NCBI GenBank assembly: GCA_007128525.1
Contig: SKXG01000434.1
Coordinates: 1 to 8,759 of the forward strand
DNA from: Pseudomonadales bacterium
GTDB lineage: Bacteria; Pseudomonadota; Gammaproteobacteria; Pseudomonadales; Azotimanducaceae
Direction of reading: 5' to 3'
DNA: 8,759 bases
The notes beneath the pieces are model-generated. The model did not search any database and was not told where the DNA came from. It worked only from the letters and a program-made list of their open reading frames with translations. A program made the translations under genes and the position numbers. How positions within the stretch are numbered: position 1 is the stretch's first letter; each line of letters opens with the position of its first letter. Below, piece after piece: positions 1-5,792 of the stretch.

Positions 1-60
1 ACAGGGTCGCGGGCCGCGCTGACCCGTGCCAACAATCGCCGCGCCAGGGCCCATGACTGC

Positions 61-88
61 TTGCAAGTGGCTGGCCTTGCTTTACAAT
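61..88 (+). promoter_or_regulatory. Sigma70-type promoter of the rpsP operon
   Basis: A -35 element TTGCAA (61-66, 4 of 6 consensus) and a -10 element TACAAT (83-88, 5 of 6) are separated by 16 bases. Transcription would start near 95, giving a leader of about 22 bases before rpsP. That leader contains only the ribosome binding site. The placement fits the head of the rpsP-rimM-trmD-rplS operon. The call rests on sequence match alone. Confidence 0.6.
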
Positions 89-117
89 ATCGCGCCTTTC
101 GCACCAGGGTGATGCTG

Positions 118-396
118 ATGATTATGATCCGACTGTCCCGTCACGGGGCCAAGAAAACACCGTTCTACCAGATCGTGGTTGCTGACCGCACTTCCAAGCG
201 TGATGGCCGTTTTATCGAGCGTCTGGGTTTCTTCAATCCGGTGGCCCGTGGCAACTCCGAGCGCCTGCGTCTGGATCTGGACCGTGTTGAACACTGGCTC
301 AGCGTCGGCGCACAGCCGAGTGAGCGTGTGGCTGCGCTGGTCAAGGAGGCCGCCAAGGCAAAGAAGGCAGCTGGCGCTGAGGAACAGGCGGCCTAA
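118..396 (+). CDS. rpsP: 30S ribosomal protein S16
   Basis: Small-subunit ribosomal protein S16, which binds 16S rRNA and is needed for 30S assembly. The 92-residue product opens [18 protein letters not shown], carries the S16 signatures [13 protein letters not shown] (residues 29-41) and [11 protein letters not shown] (51-61), and ends in an Ala/Lys-rich tail (about 78-92) slightly longer than in E. coli S16. The ATG at 118 is chosen because it aligns with the E. coli start and has an AGGGTGAT ribosome binding site (106-113) just upstream. The in-frame ATG at 112 overlaps that site, and the frame open back to TTG 61 would run through the promoter. It is the first gene of the four-gene operon, with rimM beginning 8 bases after its stop. 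Confidence 0.97.
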   Translation: MIMIRLSRHGAKKTPFYQIVVADRTSKRDGRFIERLGFFNPVARGNSERLRLDLDRVEHWLSVGAQPSERVAALVKEAAKAKKAAGAEEQAA

Positions 397-404
397 GTAC
401 GCCC

Positions 405-923
405 GTGACCAGCCAGCACGATGATCTGCTGGTGGTCGGCCGACTGGGATCGGCCTATGGGGTGCAAGGGTGGCTGCGCGTTCAGTCGTATACCGAGCCC
501 GCTGAGAACCTGCTGCAGTACACACCCTGGCATGTGCAGCAGAACGGCCGCTGGACCCAAGTCACCCTGGACGACAGCCGGCCGCATCAGGACGGGTTTC
601 TGGTCAGGCTGCGCGAAGTTGGCAGTCGGGAAGACGCGGCGCATTGGGCTGGCGCCCTGATTGCCGTGGATGCCGCGCAACTCCCGGCGCCCGATGATGA
701 TGAGTTTTATTGGAAAGATCTGATCGGCCTGCACGCGCGACACATTGATGGCCGGGTACTGGGGCAGGTCGAGCGGCTGATTGAGACCGGTGCCAGTGAT
801 GTGCTGGTCATCGCCCCGGCAGACGATCCGGCCGGAGCGCCGTTGCTGGTTCCCTTTGTCGGCGTGTACGTGACCGCGGTGGACCTGAAGGCGGGCACGC
901 TGACCATCGACTGGCCGGAATGA
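405..923 (+). CDS. rimM: 16S rRNA processing / ribosome maturation factor RimM
   Basis: Assembly factor that binds the 30S subunit near S19 and helps mature the 3' domain (head) of 16S rRNA. The 172-residue product has the usual two parts. The N-terminal RimM domain contains VGRLGSAYGVQGWLRV (residues 11-26), with TEPAENLLQYTPW following. The C-terminal PRC-barrel domain opens with FYWKDLIGL (101-109) and contains ETGASDVLVI (127-136) and LLVPFV (147-152). The start is GTG 405. It is the only plausible one, because the conserved domain begins ten residues later and the ATG at 421 is out of frame. No good Shine-Dalgarno site is visible, and the start lies 8 bases after the rpsP stop, so translational coupling to rpsP is likely. 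Its place between rpsP and trmD is the classical order. Confidence 0.96.
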   Translation: MTSQHDDLLVVGRLGSAYGVQGWLRVQSYTEPAENLLQYTPWHVQQNGRWTQVTLDDSRPHQDGFLVRLREVGSREDAAHWAGALIAVDAAQLPAPDDDEFYWKDLIGLHARHIDGRVLGQVERLIETGASDVLVIAPADDPAGAPLLVPFVGVYVTAVDLKAGTLTIDWPE

Positions 924-954
924 CCCGGCTGGTGCCGGGCTCAGGTGAGCACAG

Positions 955-1731
955 ATGTGGATCGGAATCGTCAGCATCTTTCCAGAGATGTTTCAGGCCC
1001 TGACCAGTCAGGGCGTGGTTGCACGGGCGCTGGGCCGGCAAGGTCTGGCGCTGGCGCTGTATAACCCGCGGGATTACGCGGACGACCGTCACGCGACAGT
1101 CGACGATCGGCCTTATGGCGGCGGCCCGGGCATGGTGATGAAGCCGGAACCCTGGCTACGCTGCCTGAACGCGGCACGACAGCAGGCGCCGGCGCGGCAC
1201 CTGGTGATCAATCTGTCGCCGCAGGGCCAGCCGTTGACGCAGCCGCTGGTTGAAGAGCTGGCGCTGGCCGGGCAGGATTCGGACCGGCCGCAAGGGCTGA
1301 TACTGCTGGCCGGCCGTTATGAAGGCATCGATGAGCGTCTGCTGGAGATGAGCGTCGATCTGGAGTTGTCGATCGGCGATTATGTGCTGACTGGCGGAGA
1401 ATTGGCCGCCATGGTGCTGGTCGATGCGGTGGCGCGATATGTGCCCGGGACGTTGGGCAATGCGGCCTCGACAGAGGCTGAATCGCATGTTGCGGGATTG
1501 CTGGATTGCCCGCACTATACGCGCCCCGAGGTTTTCGAGGGCCAGTCGGTGCCGGCGCCGCTGCTCAGTGGCGATCATGCCGCGATCGCCCGCTGGCGAC
1601 TGAAGCAGTCGCTGGGCCGGACTTATGACAGGCGGCCCGATATGTTAGCGGAGCGCTGGCTCTCAACCGAAGAGCGGGCGCTGTTACAGGAGTACTTGAC
1701 CGAGCGGGGCGGCGTGGATGCCGACCTGTGA
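955..1731 (+). CDS. trmD: tRNA (guanine-N1)-methyltransferase TrmD
   Basis: SPOUT-family methyltransferase that uses S-adenosylmethionine to form m1G37 next to the anticodon of tRNAs reading CNN codons, preventing +1 frameshifting. It acts as a homodimer. The 258-residue product starts MWIGIVSIFPEMF and shows RPYGGGPGMVM (52-62), the knot segments LLAGRYEGIDERLLE (117-131) and LSIGDYVLTGGEL (138-150), and GLLDCPHYTRPEVFEG (181-196) leading to the C-terminal tRNA-binding domain with RWRLKQSLGRTY. Compared with E. coli TrmD there is a 7-residue insertion before the knot, around residues 106-113. The residue matching catalytic Asp169 is Glu176 (context TEAES), an unusual but conservative change. 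The start ATG 955 follows AGGTGA (943-948) by 6 bases. The gene lies between rimM and rplS, as expected. Confidence 0.97.
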   Translation: MWIGIVSIFPEMFQALTSQGVVARALGRQGLALALYNPRDYADDRHATVDDRPYGGGPGMVMKPEPWLRCLNAARQQAPARHLVINLSPQGQPLTQPLVEELALAGQDSDRPQGLILLAGRYEGIDERLLEMSVDLELSIGDYVLTGGELAAMVLVDAVARYVPGTLGNAASTEAESHVAGLLDCPHYTRPEVFEGQSVPAPLLSGDHAAIARWRLKQSLGRTYDRRPDMLAERWLSTEERALLQEYLTERGGVDADL

Positions 1732-1746
1732 ACAGGAGTGATTGGG

Positions 1747-2100
1747 ATGCGCAGGAACAAGATCATCGAGGCGCTCGAAAACGAGCAGATGAAGCAGGAC
1801 GTGCCGGCCTTTGCGCCGGGTGACACCGTGGTTGTTCAGGTGCGCGTCAAGGAAGGCACCCGCGAGCGGCTGCAGGCCTTCGAGGGTGTGGTAATCGGCA
1901 AGCGTAACCGCGGCCTGAACTCGAACTTTATCGTGCGCAAGATTTCGCACGGCGTGGGCGTTGAGCGGACTTTCCAGACGCACAGCCCGCTGGTGGCCAG
2001 TATCGAGGTCAAGCGCCGCGGTGATGTGCGCCAGGCCAAGCTGTTCTACCTGCGTGAGCGTTCCGGTAAGGCTGCGCGCATCAAGGAAAAGCTCTCCTGA
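1747..2100 (+). CDS. rplS: 50S ribosomal protein L19
   Basis: Large-subunit ribosomal protein L19, located at the 30S-50S interface. The 117-residue product contains [17 protein letters not shown] (about residues 12-28), [19 protein letters not shown] (39-57), [15 protein letters not shown] and ends [11 protein letters not shown], closely following E. coli L19 over its whole length. ATG 1747 is chosen over GTG 1738 because AGGAGTG (1734-1740) is an excellent ribosome binding site for 1747 and overlaps the GTG. It lies 15 bases after trmD and is the last gene of the operon. A strong hairpin begins 46 bases after its stop. Confidence 0.97.
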   Translation: MRRNKIIEALENEQMKQDVPAFAPGDTVVVQVRVKEGTRERLQAFEGVVIGKRNRGLNSNFIVRKISHGVGVERTFQTHSPLVASIEVKRRGDVRQAKLFYLRERSGKAARIKEKLS

Positions 2101-2136
2101 GGGGCTCCCTGACCTGCCGGGTTCTCTGAACTGCGG

Positions 2137-2206
2137 AAAAAAGAGAGGCCGGCTTGTCAGGGCAGGGACCAGAGGGAGGAGGAGGTTCCTGACAAGCCGG
2201 CCTTTT
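2137..2206. terminator. Bidirectional intrinsic terminator between rplS and the minus-strand RNA
   Basis: A perfect 16-bp inverted repeat, AGGCCGGCTTGTCAGG (2146-2161) with its complement at 2188-2203, encloses a 26-base loop. On the plus strand it is followed by a run of four T (2203-2206), so it can end the rpsP-rplS operon. On the minus strand it is followed by CTC and then six T (complement of A6 at 2137-2142), which is the better terminator. The unusually large loop is purine-rich on the plus strand and pyrimidine-rich on the minus strand. The inverted repeat is certain. Which direction it mainly serves is inferred. Confidence 0.8.
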
Positions 2207-2306
2207 CAGTTTGGTCTGTTGGGGAGAGACTTCCTTCAGACCACTCAGCTGGTCGACCGGGGGGGACAGCCCGTGACGACCAGCGTCGCGCACCACTTCA
2301 TGCACA
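2137..2306 (-). ncRNA. Candidate sigma54-dependent small regulatory RNA
   Basis: No known RNA family is recognised here. The call rests on four features seen on the minus strand. First, a strong sigma54 promoter predicts a start near 2306. Second, three stem-loops follow in a row: 8 bp GCTGGTCG (2277-2284 with 2248-2255), 7 bp TGGTCTG (2237-2243 with 2212-2218), and the 16-bp terminator stem (2188-2203 with 2146-2161). Third, a T6 tract gives an end near 2137, so the RNA would be about 170 bases. Fourth, each loop is C-rich: C7 in the first, CTCTCCCC in the second, and CCTCCTCCTCCC in the third, which includes ACCTCCT, identical to the 16S anti-Shine-Dalgarno core. A linker AACTGAAA separates loops two and three. 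Exposed anti-Shine-Dalgarno loops suggest base-pairing with ribosome binding sites. An 18-codon frame (ATG at 2301 on the minus strand) lacks a ribosome binding site. Alternatives are a structured 3' UTR of rplS or an unrelated palindrome cluster. Confidence 0.55.
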
Positions 2307-2316
2307 TACCTCATTA

Positions 2317-2333
2317 AGCACACTCCGTGCCAA
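2317..2333 (-). promoter_or_regulatory. Sigma54 (RpoN) promoter, minus strand
   Basis: Read on the minus strand, the site is TTGGCACGGAGTGTGCT. It matches the sigma54 consensus YTGGCACGRNNNTTGCW at every defined position except the first T of TTGCW. The -24 GG (2331-2330) and the -12 GC (2319-2318) are exactly ten bases apart, as required. Transcription would begin near 2306 and run leftwards towards rplS. Sigma54 promoters need an NtrC-type activator, and a candidate activator site lies upstream at 2364-2398. No protein gene fits downstream, so the product is likely the RNA at 2137-2306. Confidence 0.7.
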
Positions 2334-2339
2334 GTTTTT

Positions 2340-2359
2340 TGATGCTCATCCAAGCATCA
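2340..2359. repeat. Small inverted repeat between activator site and sigma54 promoter
   Basis: TGATGCT and AGCATCA form a perfect 7-bp dyad around a six-base spacer. A T6 run (2335-2340) precedes it on the plus strand, so it is not a terminator in the xerD direction, and on the minus strand it is followed by A6. It lies just upstream of the -24 element. It could be a protein binding site or a bend; its role is unknown. Confidence 0.4.
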
Positions 2360-2363
2360 TCAC

Positions 2364-2398
2364 TTCCTAAGCAATTCCTAAGTATCACAGGCACTTAG
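2364..2398. promoter_or_regulatory. Candidate activator binding site (dyad plus repeated half-site)
   Basis: TTCCTAAG occurs twice, at 2364-2371 and 2375-2382, exactly 11 bases apart, about one helical turn. The second copy leads into a dyad CTAAGT-N9-ACTTAG (2378-2383 with 2393-2398). The dyad centre is about 82 bases upstream of the predicted sigma54 start, in the range where NtrC-family activators bind. It also lies 34-54 bases before the xerD ATG, so it could instead act on xerD. The repeats are seen; the activator is not identified, and the arms do not match an NtrC site I recognise. Confidence 0.4.
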
Positions 2399-2431
2399 CG
2401 TCCTCTGCCTGAACCAGGCGCAAGCTGTCAG

Positions 2432-3451
2432 ATGACGACCTGGCTTGTTCGCTGGCGCGCGGAGTGCGACGATTTGGTGCCCTCAGCGTCACTTGCCGGA
2501 CAAAAATTGCCAGTGCCTGGCCCCAATCTGATCGACAGCTTTCTCGATGACCTCTGGTTGCAGCGCGGCCTGGCGGCCAATTCACTGGCCGCATACCGGC
2601 GTGATCTGCTGGCGCTGCTGCGCTGGGTGGGTGGGGCAAAAGAGGCAAAAGGGGCAACGGGCAGTGATGCCGCGCCGCTGCCGGAGCCCGCTGCACTACT
2701 GGCACTGAGTCCGGCCGACCTGCAGGCCTATGTGGCCTGGCGCTATCAGCAGGGGTATGCGCCGAGGTCCACCGCCCGTGCCGTGTCCTGCATCCGCAGC
2801 TTCTATCAATATCTGTTGCGTGAGTCGTTGCTGCAGAGCGATCCATCCCTGGGCCTGAGTCCACCAAAGCTGGGGCGGGCGCTGCCTGGGGCGCTGAGCG
2901 AAGCGCAGGTGGAAGCGCTGCTGCTGGCGCCCGACCTGGACCAGCCTGAGGGCCTCCGGGATCGCGCCATGCTGGAGCTGCTGTATGCGACGGGGCTGCG
3001 CATCTCTGAGCTGGTGGCGCTGTCCGTGAGCATGGTGAATCAGCGTCAGGGGCTGGTCCGGGTGGTCGGCAAAGGGGGCCGGGAGCGACTGGTGCCGGTG
3101 GGTGAACAGGCGCTGCACTGGTTGACCCGGCACCTGGCTGAGGCCCGTCCGGCGCTGTTGCAGCGACAGGTCACGGATGCACTGTTCCCGACCCGGCGTG
3201 GGTCTATGATGACCCGGCAGAACTTCTGGTACACCATCAAGCGCTATGCGTTGCGGGCGGGCGTGCGGGCGGATATTTCGCCGCACTCACTGCGCCATGC
3301 CTTCGCCACGCACCTGGTCAATCATGGCGCCGATCTGCGTGCGGTGCAGATGATGCTGGGCCATGCCGATCTGTCGACGACTCAAGTGTACACCCATGTG
3401 GCTCGCGAACGCCTCAAAGCGCTGCACAGCGAACACCATCCGCGCGGCTGA
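2432..3451 (+). CDS. xerD: Site-specific tyrosine recombinase XerD
   Basis: Tyrosine recombinase that acts with XerC at dif sites, under FtsK control, to resolve chromosome dimers at division. In the 339-residue reading the N-terminal core-binding domain starts near residue 33 (LIDSFLDDLWLQRGLAANSLAAYRRDL). The catalytic domain carries the full set: Arg190 (ATGLRISEL), Lys214 (VGKGGRERLVP), His285 and Arg288 (SPHSLRHAFATHL), His311 (LGHADLSTTQ) and nucleophile Tyr320 (VYTHV). XerD rather than XerC is indicated by the close match to E. coli XerD, including MTRQNFW and the ending HSEHHPRG, and by dsbC next door. The start is uncertain: ATG 2432 lacks a ribosome binding site and adds about 25 residues not seen in the family. 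TTG 2474 (GGAG at 2461) and TTG 2507 (GGA at 2498) are in-frame alternatives; the latter gives a usual length. A low-complexity linker (Gly/Ala/Lys, about residues 67-80) is also extra. Confidence 0.93.
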   Translation: MTTWLVRWRAECDDLVPSASLAGQKLPVPGPNLIDSFLDDLWLQRGLAANSLAAYRRDLLALLRWVGGAKEAKGATGSDAAPLPEPAALLALSPADLQAYVAWRYQQGYAPRSTARAVSCIRSFYQYLLRESLLQSDPSLGLSPPKLGRALPGALSEAQVEALLLAPDLDQPEGLRDRAMLELLYATGLRISELVALSVSMVNQRQGLVRVVGKGGRERLVPVGEQALHWLTRHLAEARPALLQRQVTDALFPTRRGSMMTRQNFWYTIKRYALRAGVRADISPHSLRHAFATHLVNHGADLRAVQMMLGHADLSTTQVYTHVARERLKALHSEHHPRG

Positions 3452-3517
3452 GGCTGAACTGCCTCGCTCGTTCGTGCTCCAATAAGTCGCACGCTGCGGA
3501 TGCGTCGTCAGCCGGTG

Positions 3518-3523
3518 TAAGAT
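3518..3523 (+). promoter_or_regulatory. Possible -10 element upstream of dsbC
   Basis: TAAGAT (4 of 6 consensus) lies in the 123-base xerD-dsbC gap, preceded directly by TG. No convincing -35 element is present. Transcription would start near 3530, 45 bases before dsbC. The gap is longer than a typical within-operon spacing, which makes a local promoter plausible, but the match is weak and dsbC may simply be co-transcribed with xerD. Confidence 0.25.
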
Positions 3524-3574
3524 GCCGGTAGTCCGGTAGCCTTCGCTGCCCGTCACTGTTTCGCGAGGAGTTGT

Positions 3575-4393
3575 ATGTCTTGGTCAGCCTTTAGCTGGTG
3601 CCGCCAGAGCGCCCTTACCCTGTTTCTGTTCCTGACCCTGTTCCTGGGCCTGGCAGGCGCCCTGGCCCTTGCCGGCATCGGATCCGTCGCCCTGGCGGCT
3701 GATGCCGGTGCGGCATCGTCCCCGGAGCGCGGCGAAGCCATCCGCGACCGCCTGCGTGAATTGCGTCCGGATCTGGACATCATCTCGGTGGCCGAAGCGC
3801 CCGTAGCAGACATGTACAGCCTGGTCCTGAGCAATGGCGCCCGGCTCTATGTGACGGGCGATGGTCAACACCTGTTTGCCGGAGAGCTCTATCGGATCGG
3901 CGAGGATGATCTGATCAATCTCAGTGAGGCGGAACGTGCCGCTGAACGCACGCAGAAGATCGAGGCGCTTGGCGATGAACACTTTATCAGCTTCATGCCT
4001 GAGGGCGAGACCCGCACCACGCTGAAGATCTTTACTGATGTCGACTGCGGCTACTGCCGCGTGCTCCACGAAGAGGTGCCTGAACTTAACGCGGCGGGCA
4101 TCGCTGTGCGCTATCTGGCGTACCCGCGCAGCGGGCCGGGTACTGAGTCCTATACCAAGGCGGTTACGGCCTGGTGTTCCGGCGATCCCCAGGACAGCAT
4201 TACCCGCCTCAAGGCTGGCGAATCACTGTCGCCCATCGACTGCGACAACCCGGTGCTTGAGCACTATGACCTGGCGCGGACTGTTGGCGCCAGCGGTACG
4301 CCGTTCATCATGCTCGACAATGGCATGACCATTCCCGGTTATGTGCCGGCGCCGCAACTGATCCAGCGCCTCGAAGGCATGGGCGTACTCTAG
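3575..4393 (+). CDS. dsbC: Thiol:disulfide interchange protein DsbC
   Basis: Periplasmic disulfide isomerase that reshuffles wrong disulfides in secreted proteins and is kept reduced by DsbD. The 272-residue precursor begins with an export signal: a long hydrophobic stretch at residues 13-40 ending ALA (39-41), with cleavage likely at 41-42. A DsbC/G N-terminal dimerisation domain follows (about 50-125), including LYVTGDGQHLFAGELYRI. The thioredoxin-fold domain contains TDVDCGYCRVLHEEV with active-site Cys158-Gly-Tyr-Cys161, the cis-proline segment GTPFI (Thr242-Pro243), and a second Cys pair, Cys201 and Cys223, matching the structural disulfide of the family. The signal is longer than in E. 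coli. ATG 3575 follows GAGGAG (3565-3570) by four bases. Its neighbour xerD is conserved; a terminator follows 57 bases after the stop. Confidence 0.95.
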   Translation: MSWSAFSWCRQSALTLFLFLTLFLGLAGALALAGIGSVALAADAGAASSPERGEAIRDRLRELRPDLDIISVAEAPVADMYSLVLSNGARLYVTGDGQHLFAGELYRIGEDDLINLSEAERAAERTQKIEALGDEHFISFMPEGETRTTLKIFTDVDCGYCRVLHEEVPELNAAGIAVRYLAYPRSGPGTESYTKAVTAWCSGDPQDSITRLKAGESLSPIDCDNPVLEHYDLARTVGASGTPFIMLDNGMTIPGYVPAPQLIQRLEGMGVL

Positions 4394-4450
4394 GGTACCT
4401 CTGAGCACTGCCTTGTGCCCTGGATTAACCGGGCGCGTTGACTTGATCCG

Positions 4451-4482
4451 AATGAGCGGCTAGCGTTGCCGCTCATTTTTTT
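4451..4482 (+). terminator. Intrinsic terminator after dsbC
   Basis: A perfect 10-bp stem, AATGAGCGGC (4451-4460) with GCCGCTCATT (4468-4477), has a seven-base loop and runs into seven T (4476-4482). It should end xerD-dsbC transcription. It is unusual that the T run ends only one base before the hom ribosome binding site (AGGGTG, 4484-4489). hom must therefore use read-through or a promoter overlapping this hairpin. Confidence 0.88.
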
Positions 4483-4496
4483 CAGGGTGTATATCG

Positions 4497-5792
4497 GTGG
4501 AGCCACTGAGATTGGGGCTCTGCGGTCTGGGGACCGTGGGCCAGGGTGTAGTCGAACTGCTGCGGCGCAATCAGGCCAGCATTGACGTGCAGGCGGGCCG
4601 TCCGATTGAGCTGGTGCGTGTTGCCAGCCGGACACCGAAGCCGATGGTGGACCTCGGCGGTGCAGCTTTCAGCACTGATCTGGCCGACGTCATCAACGAT
4701 CCGCAGGTGGATGTCGTCCTCGAGCTGATCGGTGGTGAGGCCGATGCCCGGCAACTGCTGCTGCAGGCCATTGAAGCCCGCAAACACTTTGTAACGGCCA
4801 ACAAGGCCATGATCGCCGCGCATGGCGATGAGTTGCTGCCGAATGCCTATGAAGCCGGGATCAGCGTGGGTTTCGAAGCTGCCGTCGGCGGTGGCATTCC
4901 CATTATCAAGACCTTGCGCGAAGGGCTGGCCGCCAACTCGATCAACTGGGTGGCCGGCATCATCAACGGTACGTCCAACTTCATTTTGTCGGCAATGGCC
5001 GGCAAAGGCGCCAGCTTCGACGATGCCCTCAGCGAAGCGCAGGCATTGGGTTATGCAGAGGCAGATCCGACCTTTGATATCGAAGGTGTGGATGCCGCGC
5101 ACAAACTGGCCATCATGGCAGCGCTGGCCTTTGACTGCCCGATTGCCTTTCCAGCCGTTTACACCGAAGGCATCAGCACGCTGACAGCAGAAGACATTGA
5201 GTATGCCCAGGCTCTGGGCTATCGCATCAAGCATCTGGGTATCGCCCGGCGCAGTGCGCGTGGCATAGAGACTCGCGTGCACCCGGCGCTGGTGCCGGAG
5301 CAGCGCCTGCTGGCCAAGGTCGACGGTGTGATGAATGCTGTTGTGATCAACAGTGATGCCGTTGGCTCGTCGCTGTACTACGGCCCGGGTGCCGGTGCGC
5401 TGCCCACCGCATCTTCGGTGCTGGCCGACGTCATCGACATCGCCTGCAACCGCGCCGCTCGACCGCTCAGCATCAATGGCGAGGCTGACCGACTCAACAT
5501 GGCGGAGGTCGACACGGCCTATTACCTGCGCATTCCGGCCGTGGACCAGCCCGGTGTGCTGGCCCAGCTCGCCCAGATTCTGAGCCAGAATGCGATCAGT
5601 ATTGAAGCTGTCATTCAGCGTGAACAGGCCATCCGGGTTACCGGTTCCACCTCCTGGGTACCGGTGATCATCCTGACCCATCGGGTGCAGGAGCAGGCCA
5701 TGAATCAAGCCCTGGAAACCATCCAGGCGCTGCCTGAAGTGGTGGGGCAGATCACCAGAATCCGGGTGGAACCGCTCGACGAGCATGCCTGA
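4497..5792 (+). CDS. hom: Homoserine dehydrogenase
   Basis: Reduces L-aspartate 4-semialdehyde to homoserine with NAD(P)H, the branch point to threonine and methionine. This 431-residue protein is the stand-alone form without an aspartokinase domain. Residues 4-20 (LRLGLCGLGTVGQGVVE) are the Rossmann nucleotide-binding loop. TANKAMIA (100-107) holds the family's active-site lysine, Lys103. GIINGTSNFIL (154-164) and ADPTFDIEGVDAAHK (189-203) are catalytic-domain signatures. A C-terminal ACT domain (about 342-425, YYLRIPAVDQPGVLAQLAQIL) is the usual site of threonine feedback. The start is GTG 4497, with AGGGTG (4484-4489) seven bases upstream; the Rossmann motif leaves no room for a later start. 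A terminator lies directly upstream and the end overlaps recJ by eight bases. thrC, the usual next gene in Pseudomonas-like genomes, is absent. No threonine-rich leader peptide is seen. Confidence 0.96.
   Translation: MEPLRLGLCGLGTVGQGVVELLRRNQASIDVQAGRPIELVRVASRTPKPMVDLGGAAFSTDLADVINDPQVDVVLELIGGEADARQLLLQAIEARKHFVTANKAMIAAHGDELLPNAYEAGISVGFEAAVGGGIPIIKTLREGLAANSINWVAGIINGTSNFILSAMAGKGASFDDALSEAQALGYAEADPTFDIEGVDAAHKLAIMAALAFDCPIAFPAVYTEGISTLTAEDIEYAQALGYRIKHLGIARRSARGIETRVHPALVPEQRLLAKVDGVMNAVVINSDAVGSSLYYGPGAGALPTASSVLADVIDIACNRAARPLSINGEADRLNMAEVDTAYYLRIPAVDQPGVLAQLAQILSQNAISIEAVIQREQAIRVTGSTSWVPVIILTHRVQEQAMNQALETIQALPEVVGQITRIRVEPLDEHA

Noticed and set aside
4..25. Hairpin GGGTCGCG with CGC-T-GACCC just before the rpsP promoter
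   Set aside because: It has a bulge and no T tract on either strand. It may be the end of an upstream unit (often ffh), but 60 bases do not allow a call and no frame there looks like the end of Ffh.
2245..2301. 18-codon minus-strand peptide MKWCATLVVTGCPPRSTS inside the candidate RNA
   Set aside because: No ribosome binding site fits in the 5-base leader, and the frame passes through both arms of the first stem. Kept only as a possibility within the RNA entry.
2081..2353. 90-codon minus-strand frame (start MDEHQKTWHG) or its shorter form from ATG 2314 (MRYVHEVVRD)
   Set aside because: It runs through the strong minus-strand terminator and into rplS, and its predicted start lies upstream of the sigma54 transcription start. 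Proline-rich reading of the C-rich loop is not protein-like.
3449..3464. Small inverted repeat GAGGC/GCCTC after xerD as a terminator
   Set aside because: Five base pairs, no T tract; too weak to end transcription.
4394..4496. Threonine/isoleucine leader-peptide attenuator before hom
   Set aside because: The short frames here, for example VPWINRAR from GTG 4416, contain no run of Thr, Ile or Met codons. The hairpin is better read as the dsbC terminator.
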